Assembly (NCBI RefSeq): GCF_016920785.2
Contig: NW_024609857.1
Span: 78,117,570-78,181,569, forward strand
Length of the DNA: 64,000 nucleotides
Reading direction: 5' to 3'
From: Ixodes scapularis
Taxonomy: Eukaryota; Arthropoda; Arachnida; Ixodida; Ixodidae
Each line of letters opens with the position of its first letter. Position 1 is the first letter of the stretch. Of this stretch, positions 23,795 to 35,093 are shown in pieces. Position numbers and translations under genes: made by a program. The notes under the pieces were generated by a model. That model saw only the letters and a program-made list of their open reading frames with translations, was not told the origin of the DNA and did not search any database.

Positions 23795-26116
23795 CACCGG
23801 TCTAAGTCCTCACAGCGGCACTCACAAGGCCGCGCGACCACTCACCTGCAAGTTTCCGGTTTAGCGTCCCGAACTCCAACTCTTAGCCCCACCTTCATCA
23901 AGCCTCCTTCTAATACATTTGCCAGCCTGCTCGAGAACTATCCAGACCTCACTACCACACTATCCACACTATCCAGGTCGTCCGCTCTGCACATGGTGCC
24001 CAAGAAAAGCGGTGATTGGCGACCATGCGGTGATTATAGGGCTCTTAACACAGCTACGATTCCGGACCGGTATCCACTCCCAAACGTTCAAGACTGCACT
24101 GCCTATTTGAAAGACACTACCATTTACTCAAAAATACACCTCATAAAAGCTTACCATCAGATCCCTGTCGAACCTGCAGACGTTCCCAAGACGGCAATAA
24201 CCACACCTTTCGGACTCTTCGAGTTTGTCACGATGCCATTTGGTCTACGTAATGCGGCCCAAACCTTTCAACGATTTAATGACCAGGTCCTCCGTGGTTT
24301 ACCTTTCTGTTTTGCCTACCTCGATGACCTCCTCGTAGCAAGCAAAAACCCGGAGGAACATAAAAACCACCTGATCACGCTGTTCGATAGGCTGCGAGAG
24401 TATGGCATCGTCATTGACGTTGTTAAATGCCAGTTTGGAGTACCGGAGTTAACATTCATTGGTCACCACATCGACTCTCAAGGTATCCGGCCACTTCCAG
24501 ACAAGGTCAAAGTTATCACTGATTGTCCTCAGCCTACAACAAAGCGTGCCCTCCGGCGATTCCTGGGGTTAATACATTTTTACAGGCGTTTCCTTCCCCA
24601 CTGCGCCAACCTTCTACAGCCGTTAGAGGCACTGCTTTCTACCTCCAAAGGCGAGAAGTCAAAATTATCATGGTCCCCGGAGGCAATGCTTGCGTTTGAG
24701 GACGTGAAGAAAGAGCTCATCAGTGCCACACTCCTCGTGCATCCGTCTCCAGATGCCCCAACGTGCCTCATGGTCGACGCCTCGGACATCGCTGTCGGAG
24801 GAGTGTTGCAACAGAAGATCGGTGATGTATGGTCTCCCATATCGTTCTTTTCACTTAAACTTCAAGATTCCGAGAGGAAGTACAGCACCTTCGGAAGAGA
24901 GCTGCTTGCGGCTTACTTAGCCGTCAAACACTTCCGACACTTCCTCGAAGGACGTACCTTCTTCATCGCCACAGACCGCAAACCGCTGGTCTATGCCATG
25001 CAGTCATCACACCAGAACCGTTCCCCACGTGAACTGCGACATCTTTCATTCATAGCGGAATTTACTTCTGACGATCGCCATGTGAAAGGAAAAGAAAACA
25101 CCGTCGCAGACACGTCATCACGCCTCGAGCTGAATGCTTTGAACACAGAAAAAGAACAGTTCACCTACACTGAACTGGCAGCAGCTCAAGCCCAGGACGA
25201 AGAACTCGAATCCCTCAGGAAAACCGGCTCATCCCTCGTCCTTGAAGAAGTTGCCCTCTCCGATCACGGCATCAGCTTAGTATGCGATACATCGACAGGA
25301 AAACCCCGACCCTATGTTCCACGACAACTACGTCATGCGGTGTGCACCTCACTTCACTCCCTCTGCCACCCAGGCATACGCGCGACACAAGAGCTTGTAA
25401 CGAACCGTTTCGTATGGCCCAAGATCAACGCCGACATTCGGGACTTCGTTCGCTCTTGTATAGCCTGCCAGAAGTCAAAGGTGCAACGCCACACGCACAC
25501 ACCACTCGGAAAGTTTCCCCTACCATCCTCACGCTTTGAGAACGTCCACCTGGACATCGTTGGCCCACTTCGAACTTCACGGAATTTCACGTACTTGCTG
25601 ACCTGTGTGGACAGATTTTCTCGCTGGCCAGAGGTGATGCCTCTAGAAAACATCACCGCGGAAACAATGGCTCGAGCTTTCGTTTTCACCTGGGTCAGCC
25701 GCTTCGGCGTGCCTGCCACGGTCACCACCGATCGCGGCCGCCAGTTCGAGTCCGCACTATTCCACGAGCTAACATCTCTTCTAGGCTCAATACGGACGCG
25801 TGCAACAGCATACCACCCTGCTGCAAATGGCCTCGTCGAGCGACTCCACAGACAGCTGAAGTCTGCGCTCCGAGCACAGCCACTCCCCGAGGCATGGGTC
25901 GACAACCTACCTGTTCTGTTGCTCGGACTACGTTCAACTCTAAAACCAGATTTAGGTTGTACCGTGGCAGAACTCGTGTACGGTTCTCCCCTTCGCCTAC
26001 CTGCTGACATGGTCGAACCATCAACGGCACAAGGGGTAATGGATCCATCATCTTATGTCCAACGACTCCGAGAAGCAATGAGCTCCTTACGGCCCAGTAC
26101 AAACACGAAAACCTAG
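23795..26116 (+). pseudogene. Gypsy pol: RT, RNase H, integrase (damaged)
   Basis: Methionine-initiated reading begins at 23993, but the frame is open from 23795. RT: VPKKSGDWRPCGDYRALN, MPFGLRNAAQTFQ and YLDD (residues 109-112 from 23993). In KIHLIKAYHQ the first catalytic aspartate is replaced by histidine (residue 49). RNase H: CLMVDASDIAVGG and TDRKPLVYA. Integrase: zinc-binding HSLCHPG...CIACQKSK, then core motifs LDIVGPL, TTDRGRQFES and NGLVERLHR, so the DDE triad is present. A one-base shift near 26100 stops the frame at 26116, while the C-terminal domain (VRKPLRPLYDGPYLVV) continues in the next frame to about 26400. The protease and the start of RT are deleted. It was probably mobilised in trans, or mutated after insertion. 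Confidence 0.92.
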
Positions 26117-26424
26117 TGCTCGGCAAGTCTTCATTCACCCTGCTCTCGCCCAGTCTTCACATGTATTTGTCCGTCGAGATGCGGTAAGAAAGCCCCTCAG
26201 ACCTCTCTACGATGGTCCATATCTCGTCGTAGCCAGAACACCGAAGTTTTACACTGTTCTCATACAGGGACGTCGCGAAACAGTTTCCCTGGATCGTCTA
26301 AAACCCGCTTTCACCGCCGCTCTCGACAGTGCTACCACTCCGCTCTCCCAGAACAATTTCCCCACCCACTCTACACTTCCGACGCAAGTGGCCAAGGCCA
26401 CTTGTCTAAGGGGGGGGGGGCATC

Positions 26425-26622
26425 TCTAGCAGCCGTGCCTGCTGTACCACTGGAGCGAGAGAAAAGAAGCCGAGACGCACGAGAACAGACCACGAGACAC
26501 GAGCTTTGCGATTCGGCGACCGAGCGGACCGGCGGCTAGATCGGACGATGTTTTCTACTGTTACGGTTTTCTTGTTAATATTGTATATAAAATATGTTGA
26601 GTGCCACCTGACTGGTACCCAC
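26425..26622 (+). repeat. 3' LTR of gypsy element
   Basis: Begins TCTAGCAGCC, so the terminal TG has become TC, and ends TGGTACCCAC. A run of G at 26411-26420 just upstream is part of the polypurine tract. Confidence 0.92.
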
Positions 26623-29250
26623 AAAGTCAACATGACTAGTTCACGTTAGGTTAGATGAAAAAATAACACCCAAATACTTCGCATCCTTCGCCAAGGTAAT
26701 CTTATTTGCATCTAGATAATAATTAGTCTTTATGTTTAGACGCTTTCTGCTAAAGCGGATATAACAACATTTCAAAAAATTTAGTTTCATTTTTCATTTG
26801 TTGCACCATGTGAGTATTTGATCATGATGAGTTTGTAAAGCGGCAACATCGTCCTGGTTACTTATATCTCTGAATAACACACAATCATCTGCTTATAATC
26901 TTATTTTGGAGGTAGTTTCGTAGCCGATAATATTCATATAGGTTAAAAACAGAAGCGGACCTAGCACTGATCCTTAAGGAACACCCGACGTTACCGAAAC
27001 AAAGTAAGATTCTGAGCCATTAATGACCACTTTTTGGGGAGCGACTGGTAAGATAGTCTGCTATCCAACCAACGACAGAAACAGGTAAACCTAGAGATGA
27101 GAGTTTTAAAAGCAATAACGAGTGTGGAACGGTATCAAAAGCCTTACTAAAGTCTAACATTATACAATGAACCCGCTTCGCAGAATCAAAAGAAAAAAAA
27201 ATCATACGAAAATTCATCTAACTGAGTGACGCAAGAGAAGCCTGCCCTAAAGCCATGTTGAAACTGTACTAAAATTATTTGTTTGCAAGTGACGAAATAT
27301 GTTAGAGTAAATTATATGTTCAAGAGTCTTGCAACACACGCTGGTTAGTGAAATGGGTCTGTAGTTGGAAACCGAACGGGGACCACTCTTATGCACAGGA
27401 ACAACATTCGCGAATTTTCATTCCTGAGGCAGTTTCGTTGACGAGAGAGATAAATTAAAAAAGACAACGAGAAACCCGGCAATAATGGGTGCACAAGATT
27501 TCAAAACAGAACAAGGTATATGATCTGGAAGGGTTAGTTTCTAGTTTAGAAAAAAGTTTGACAACTCCATCATACGATGCAGTGATATCTGACAAAGACT
27601 CAAAATTTCAATATGCTAGTTCCAAAAGTACGCTTCTTGTAGTAACTGCAAAAACTGACTGAAAGTAATCATTAAAACAGTTCGTTTTGTCGACATCATT
27701 AATCACATAACCTTTTTCAGCTAAGATAGAAGGGATACTACTATTTTCTTTGTCATTAGATTTTACAAACTTCCACATCTCCTTTGGACTACGCCTAAGC
27801 TTTCCACCTAGGGAGGAATAAAAGTGATCCTTGGCACTTTTTATTTTCAGATTAATTTCTTTCCCAAGAATATCTAGCCTGTTAAATATTTCATCCGTCC
27901 ACTAGCTTAGGTACATCCGAAAGAGGCGACGCTTTCGATTCAGTAAGCGCTTGTTCTCATTGGGAAATCACGGCTTGCCGTGTCCTTTTTTACCCGAAAC
28001 AATTTTTGACGATATGTGGCAATCAAGAAACGATAGTAAGGTGTTTTAAATACATTCCAAAGATCTTCAACACTGGACGTGGCAGTGATCGCCACCAACT
28101 CCTCAAATGTATCTTCCAGATTATGCGTATTCAAGCCGTAATTACATTTATCGCAAATGTACACCTTTCGAGGAGGAGAGAACACGACCATTGGTCTTCC
28201 AACAGAAACTTTAGCTAGAATACCGTCATGGTCACTTATACCTGGAATCGGTAAGCCTGATTGGACTAAACTGGTGCAATTCGAAAGAAGCAAGTCAAGT
28301 CAAGTGGGGAAATCTACAAACTAATAAAGACCGTTAGTGGCGATCATAACACTAAATTCAAAGGAAAGTGCAGAGCGGCAAGTAAGCAGGGGTGAATTGT
28401 TAGTCCACTGTATATCAGGCATATTGAAATCACCGCCCAATAAAAAAATTCGAGTTTAAAGTCAACGTTGTATGAGGAAGCGGTTTGAAGGGAGAAATAC
28501 TGCCCCCACTGGCGCTACGATAAAAAATACCAAACGAGATATGTTCAACCGTGTGAAACATGACCTTGCACCGCACAGTCTCACAATCATCATTTGTTTC
28601 TACAGGTGCGCTTGGGAAGGATTTATCAACGAGTAGGAAAACGCCGCCACTATGGGTGTCTCGGTCGCGTCTGTAAACTTGAAATGTGGAAGTGAAAACT
28701 TCAACATCACTGACACTATCATCCAGCCAGGATTCAGTGCCAATGATAATGTGGGCTTGTACCGAGACGATAAGGCCGGCGAGTGAATCGGCCTTATTTT
28801 TAATGCTTTGGCAGTTGACAAGCAGAACAGTTATCTCGTTAGGCCGAGGGGCGCAGGGTATGTGCACCGCCGCCGCTGCTTGTCTCGAATTGCGATATAG
28901 ACATCTTCTTGATTGGATGACGGTGTCAGAAGAAGTATCATAGATGTAACAGCAGCCGCCGAGCAACAGCTTGTCATACCGCAGTTTGTATAGCGACTCT
29001 TGTTGTTTTGCAAAGGCAAGAAGTTTCCCGCGGGCATGGCGAATTGGAGCGGAAAAATCCTCCCGCACAGCATACAGAGTAGATTTGAGCTTATGCCCCT
29101 GGGCAAGAATGGTCTCCTTGTCCTTAAAGCGACAAACTTTCACAACAACGAACCGGTTTTTGTTGGATTGAAAGCGACCGATTCTGTGAGCTCTTTCAAT
29201 ATTTGGTTTCTCAATCAAGATGCCCATAGTTTCAGTAACCATAGATAAGG
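26623..29250 (-). pseudogene. LINE A, 5' part: ORF1 domain, endonuclease and RT remnants
   Basis: Reading right to left on the minus strand, an open frame (29242-28430) starts with an ORF1-type nucleic-acid-binding domain (NIERAHRIGRF, FVVVKVCRFKDKETIL). Without a stop it enters an APE-type endonuclease (LLVNCQSIKNKADSL, IGTESWLDD). Further pieces are the endonuclease end (LPIPGISDHDGILA, 28293-27940), RT motif A (MLDFSKAFDTVPHSLLLLKL, 27217 onward), and the connection region ending SSNL-stop-TSHVDF at the gypsy insertion. Many stops and shifts break it. The element continues at 22818-22895 and 18007-18707. The 5' end is cut near 29250. Confidence 0.88.
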
Positions 29251-30599
29251 GTATGAAGGGCTGATGGTGTTCGAAGGACTGAACAGGTTCGAATGGCTGA
29301 TGGATTTAGAAAGCTGAGGGATTTGATGGGCTTAATGGTTTGAAGCGCTGAGAGGGCCCTATAACACATCAGGGCTGAAGCATTATTTTCAGAAGATCTT
29401 TACTACTCAAAGGTTAAATATAAAACAGAACCTTATACACCATGGCACTGACTAAAACCTACAACATCGTTTTTTGTTTTTTTTAGTATCGCTGAAGTGA
29501 GCGGTTCTGCAACGTCAACACAGTGGTTTTGTTAAATTTCTTCCTTTTTGTACGCTTAAAAGGCCGAGATAATAAATATTGTTCTGGCCTATGGAAGCTC
29601 GCAAATACGAGAAGCATTAATGTGATCTTAATTAACTATCTTTCACAGCCAGTGATGGAAAGTGATAGAATTAGCAGTATCTTAAGGGCGATGTAACGAT
29701 TGAAGAAGACGCTCTGGCCTCTATACTGGTCAATGTGAAACACTTTTTCAGGTGTCGATACTTCCAGGTCAGTCCGCTTTGAGAGCACCATTTTTCAGGC
29801 TAATATCTGTTCATAAAGATTGTGTGCGTCGACTTCGCAGGTGTAGAATTTCCCAAAACTTTAGAAATTTGGTTTTAAGTTATCCTTGACGGTACCGTAG
29901 CAGATTCCTTAACAATCAAGGAGGAATCCAAAGTTCGCATTTGTGTCGTGTAGGCGATTCAGGCATTTGTTGTTACGTTTTCACTCGAACGCCTTTTAAC
30001 TTTGATGCCTCGCTTTTCGCAGACACGAAGCCCTCAATAAAGTGACTCGCTTACCAGCGTTTTCTTTCACCATGAAAATAATCTTGAAACGTTTTCACCT
30101 CTAAAGCAAAATCGCGAATGATAATTTATGAATTCGGCAGCCATTTTTAACTTACGTAGGTCTATTTCAATAATCCAGAAAGCGGAAAAAAAAACCAGAT
30201 ACCCGTAACTCAGCATCCGGATGTACAGCACTCTTGCGTCACTTGTCTCGGTGGTTTTATTTTCATTAATTATTATATTTGTTGAACGTAAAGCGCCTCC
30301 CCAAACTAACTTCTGACGACTTTACTGCTTCCTTACTTGCGCTCTACCTCTTTTAGGACTCTCACTTCATAACAATATGTAAGGCTATTTTAATTTTCCC
30401 CGCCGTTGCGATTAGCGAGGGAAAAAGAAAGCAGAAATGTGCTTCAATGGTTCCAAAATACGTAACCCTTATTTTGTTGAGTTGAAGTCGTGATTTTGAG
30501 AGTTTACTTAAATTTGCAATTTCTTTCTTTTTGTAGCTTGTCTTCTGTTGTCACCACTTTTCTGTCATACTTGATCTTTGCTTATCTACGGATCCCAAT
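29251..30599. other. Unassigned DNA with a degenerate short repeat
   Basis: From 29255 to 29365 words like GGCTGATGG, TTCGAAGGACTGA and GGTTTGAAGCGCTGAG recur with a loose period near ten bases. In reverse complement they resemble the repeats near 13300-13490. The remaining 1.2 kb is AT-rich with no gene seen. Confidence 0.4.
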
Positions 30600-32128
30600 G
30601 GAATTAATAACCTTTCACTACTAAAGGGGCCCAGTGACAACTTCATTGCATATTTCAACTTTTTGTTTTCTATTCTGCGCAAATGTATTCTTCATAAACC
30701 AATAAGGGATTACAAGAAAACCGACTACAATTTTGTTAACACTGAACTAGAAGCATTTTATGTGTTTTTGAGGGAGGCGTTCCATAGTTATACAATTGAG
30801 AAAAACTGGCTCCGTTTTAAAAATAGATTATCATACCTCGCGAATAAATACGTGCCACTGGTGAACATCAAAATAGATAGTCACAACCACGGGTATACTA
30901 AAGCAATCAAGCGGATAGGCAATAAGAAAAAAAGAGTATTCAAGCGTGCTAAACAAAAACCCTTAAACATAGAGGTACAAAATAAATATGAAGAATGCGA
31001 AACATTACATGGATACGACATTACAAAAGCCAAATCAAAATTTTACGGTTCCGATTTATTACAAGTATTGGCCGACAAACCCAAACAGTTCTGGAACGTA
31101 ATCAATCCGAAGCCTTTCACCCCTCTTGCACTAACCCATGACGAAGGTCTAGTTCTCTCCGACGACCAGTGTGCTGATTGCCTAAACAACTACATCTCTT
31201 CCGTGTTCACCAGAGAAAATCTTAACAACATTCTGGAACTACCGGACCTTACTCATTCGTCTATGAAAAATATTATTATAGACTATTCTGGGGTTATCAA
31301 CGCTATTGAAAATAAAAAAAAAAACTTTCCTCGAGTACTGCGGATAACCTCATCAACTCAAAAATATTATAAAATACGAAGCATGCATCATCTCTATCTT
31401 TAACCGAAATTTTTCGTGAGTCCCTTTCGTCGGGTAACGTCTCTCAGGACTGGAAAATCAGGCGTGTCATCCTTATACATAAGTCCGGAAACCGTAATTC
31501 GCTATTAAATTATCGCTCTATATCACTAACCAGCGTTCCTTTAAAAATCTTGGAATATATATATTTTTAATGTTATGAGATATGTCGAATCTAATAACCG
31601 TCTTACCATAAACCAACACGAATTCAGGAATGAATTATCGTGCGAAACCCAACTCTTCGAATTGGTACATACATTCATTCGAATTTGGACCACAAAAAAC
31701 AAGCTGACGCTATCTTCCTTGATTTTTTTAAGGCTTGCGACAGAGTACTTCATAACCGCCTTATATTGATACTTTGCCAGTTAAAAATGGTCCACTTAAT
31801 CATTACTTGGATTTCTGAATTTTGTTCTGATCGCTGTCAATAAACCGTTGTTAATAACTCAGTATCATCCAAAACGAGCGTAACATCAGGTGTTCCTCAA
31901 GGAAGCGCGCTCAGCCCACTTCTTTTTTTAATCTACATCAATGTCCTCCCTCTTTGTGTTTCTTCCACAATCCGCCTTTTCGCAGACGACTGTGTTATCT
32001 ACCGTGCTATCTCATGCACTAGCGACCACAAATCGCTTCAAACTGACTTGTCATTCATTGCACAATGGTGTGATAATTAGCAGATGTCACAGAACCTAGA
32101 TAAATGCAGAGTACTCACCTTTTCTCGC
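30600..32128 (+). pseudogene. LINE B, RT region (5' segment)
   Basis: A 5'-truncated CR1/L2-like LINE. The frame 30663-31403 covers the linker after the endonuclease (KPIRDYKKTDYNFVNTELEA, KRIGNKKKRVFKRAKQK) and the RT start (KPKQFWNVINP, CADCLNNYISSVF). After several shifts RT motifs follow: YRSISLTSVPLKILE, HEFRNELSCETQLFELV, FKACDRVLHNRLI, TSGVPQGSALSPLLFLIYIN, and FADDCVIY near 31980. The text stops at KCRVLTFSR (about 32128), where LINE C is inserted. The remainder resumes at 36761. Confidence 0.9.
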
Positions 32129-32239
32129 CTTTTTCATTTCATTTCATTTATTTATTCTCAAGGCCGAAGCATTACAGAGAGCAGTGGTGAAGCAAAAAAA
32201 AAAAAAAAATACAACATGAACATAAACACAGCAGGGAGA

Positions 32240-34188
32240 TTACAAAAAATGGTTGCAAATGGCGCTTTTGAAACGGTCGCTGTCGGTGATTGAAGCGATG
32301 GAGGCGGGGAGGTGGTTCCAGTCTGTGCAGGTTTTGGGAATGAACGAGTGGAAGTGAAAATTGGTGCGGCTGCTTGGGACGCCAACTTTGAACTGATGGT
32401 CGCTGCGGGAAGAAATGTACGATGGTGGCAGAAAGAGAAAGTCACTGAGTAGAGAATTGAAATGATAAACCTTTTGAAAGAGACAAAGACGAGATAGTTT
32501 ACGACGCGATGAAAGATCGGGCAAGTTAAGATTAGTATTCATGGAAGTGACACTGGCAGTTCGAAAGTAATTTGAGAAGATGAAACGCGCGGAACGGTTT
32601 TGAATGGCTTCGATTTGAAGAATAATGGAGTTAATATGAGAGTCCCAGATTGATGATGCATATTCAAGCTTTGACCTCACTAAAGTTTTATAAAGTATGA
32701 GTTTCAAGTTAGTTGGGGCTAAAGAAAAATTACGCCGTAGATAACCAAGTGCGCGATTAGCATTACTAGTGATGTAGTTGACGTGATCTTGCCATGAAAG
32801 GTTAGCAGAAATGATAATGCCAAGATATTTGTAGGACGAAACTTGCGTTAGGCGAACACGGTTAAGTAAGTAGTCACATGGTAGGATGTAATTTGAATGA
32901 CGTGCAATTCTCATTGACTTACATTTAGCAGGGTTAAGTTTCATTAGCCAGGTGTCACACCAAAATGAAATGTTATCGAGGTCAGACTGAAGAGCATGAT
33001 GATCAGCAGGTTCCAGAATTTTGCGATAAACAACACAGTCGTCAGCAAAAAGTTTTATAGATGAAGAAATGCAGCTAGGTAAGTCGTTAATATAAATAAG
33101 AAAAAGCAAGGGCCCTAACACAGACCCCTGTGGGACACCGGACGTTACAGGACAGTGAGGGGAGTTATGGTCATTGGCGGTTACATATTGCGTGCGATTA
33201 GACAAGAAGCATTCTATCCATTTAAAAATATTAGGGTCCATGTTAAGTTTACTTAATTTATACAGGAGCAGACTATGACAGACACTATCGAATGCTTTAG
33301 AAAAGTCGATGAAAATGCAGCCAACAGTGATTAAGTGATCTGCAGCAGAGAATAAGTCGTTAGTAAAGGCGAGTAGTTGAGTTTCACATGAGTAATTTTT
33401 TCTGAAGCCGTGTTGATGCATACTAAAAAAAGAATTAGTTTCGAGGAAGGACACCATATGACAGTATATGACATGTTCCATGAGTTTGCACAGTATACTG
33501 GTTAATGAAATGGGTCTATAATTATTGGGACAATGAGTGTTACCTGATTTGTGCAGAGGAACCACCTTTCCCACCTTCCAGTCGTTCGGGAGCGTACAGG
33601 ATTCTAATGATTGTGCAAAAATCTTCGACAATATTATAGATGTATACACTTCGGTGTTCTTCAAAAATTTGGGGTTAATGCCATCATCACCTGCAGAAGA
33701 GGAAAGCTTCATATTTTGAATTAATTTCATTACGCCTGCCCAGTCAATAACTATTGGATCCATCGGAATAAAATCATAAACCGGAACATCGGGAAACATA
33801 CATGGCGTGCTGTTAACAAACGACGATGAGAATGCAGAGTTCAAAACAACGCAGCAGTTTTCCCTAGGAACGACCGATTCGCTATCCGCAGCAAGTTCAA
33901 TTGGTTTCCTTTCACTTCCGCTCACAACGTGCCAAAACCTACGCAGATTAGTTTCCAGTAGCGATGGAAGGGTTTGATTAAAAAAAAGTATGTTTGGCGA
34001 GAGACAGTGCACGTGCGTACTCATCCTCTGCACAGTGATAAGCTGCCCATCTCTCTGGGATCATTGATATCTTGGCTCGTCGGAAAAGGCGCTTTTTTTG
34101 TTTGATAACCGTTTTAATGTTGGCGTATACCAAGGTGACTGCGTATTTCTAATTTTACGAAGGGGTATATAACGGCTAGTAAGCTCAG
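32240..34188 (-). pseudogene. LINE C ORF2, reverse transcriptase part
   Basis: A 597-codon open frame (34033-32240) covers the RT and C-terminal regions. Motifs in order are FWHVVSG, NYRPISLTSILCKLMEHV, QHGFRKNYSCETQLLAF, IDFSKAFDSVCH (first catalytic Asp), SGVPQGSVLGPLLFLIYIND, FADDCVVY (catalytic Asp pair), SYKYLGIIISANLSWQDHV, LGYLRRNFSL, EYASSIWD and WNHLPASI. The catalytic residues are all present. The stretch 34188-34034 carries the upstream linker in shifted frames. This is the longest intact RT frame in the window. ORF2 as a whole is broken because the endonuclease lies in other frames. Confidence 0.93.
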
Positions 34189-35051
34189 TTACTTTCGTTT
34201 TAAAGATACACCAATTATCTTCCAACGGTTGCTCAGAAAATTGGGAAGGAAATCTGATAAAAATATCTCAAGTTCATTATTAATCCCGGTGTAGTCAGCC
34301 CTACTATAGTCTCTAAATACCTTTGAAGCTGCACATTTGCGAGGCGAACTGTTTGGAATATTAAAATGAATGACGGAATGATCGCTTACACCTGGAAAAA
34401 CTGAAAGTGATTGTACAAGATCTGGATGGGTAGTGAATACTAGGTCAAGGACAGTGGCACTTGTCGGGGTTTTACGGGTTGGACATTTCACGAGCTGAGT
34501 CAAGTTAAAATCCGAGCATGTAGTAAGAAAGGAATTGCACTCAAGAGAGCCGAAGCTTGCTACGGGAATAAGTGCGTCCCAGGAAACACCAGGGAAATTA
34601 AAATCACCAAGAACAAAAATGGGCAATGACGGATACCTTACGTGTAATGTATTCAAAGCATCATATAGATCAGAAGAAAATCCAGAAGGTGAATTAGGGG
34701 GCGATAACAAGCGCAAAAAATGACATCCTTGTGGTTCATACGAATGCGCACAGAAGTTAATTGTAGAGGCGAGGCAAGCGGCACACCAAAAGAAACCAAC
34801 TCGTCGCAAACCGCTATCAAAACGCCACCCCCAGACCGAGGTCCCCTGTCACATCTGTAGAACCGATACTTCTTTTGGCAATTTAAAATCTCACTATTAT
34901 CTACTTTTGCGGATAGCCAAGTTTCCGTCAAGACCACAACATCAGCAAGACATGCGTCAATTAAAGGAGACAAGGCGTCGCGCTTGTTGATAACGCTCCT
35001 GACGTTACAAAGCAAAAAAGAAAAATCACGTACTAAGGAGGCACTGGACAT
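34189..35051 (-). pseudogene. LINE C ORF2, APE-type endonuclease part
   Basis: The N-terminal half is in the frame 35051-34653 (SSASLVRDFSFLLCNVRSVI, VVVLTETWLSA, DRGPRSGGGVLIAV) and the C-terminal half in 34809-34189 (LPIFVLGDFNFPGVSWD, SATVLDLVFTTHPDL, GVSDHSVIHFNI). LTETWL, GDFN and SDHS are catalytic boxes of the apurinic/apyrimidinic-type nuclease that nicks the target for priming. A frameshift near 34720 separates the halves, and a second near 34240 separates this part from the RT. ORF2 starts only about 43 bases after ORF1 ends. Confidence 0.9.
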
Positions 35052-35093
35052 AGTAGGCGAGGAAAGATTACGATCACCACCCCTCGCCGACCG

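Larger units (their letters stand above)
22901..26622 (+). mobile_element. Ty3/gypsy retrotransposon with both LTRs, internally deleted
   Basis: A 3722-bp element with 198-bp LTRs at 22901-23098 and 26425-26622. The LTRs differ at about five positions (near 97% identical), so it is fairly recent. It is flanked by the 5-bp duplication AAAGT (22896-22900 and 26623-26627) and lies within LINE A. A primer-binding candidate TGGTGACCCGG begins at 23104, and an AAGG... polypurine tract precedes the 3' LTR (26408-26420). Gag and pol share one frame but are damaged: a stop ends gag; the zinc knuckle, protease and RT start are missing; the catalytic Asp of RT is replaced; and a frameshift lies near the pol end. 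Confidence 0.95.
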
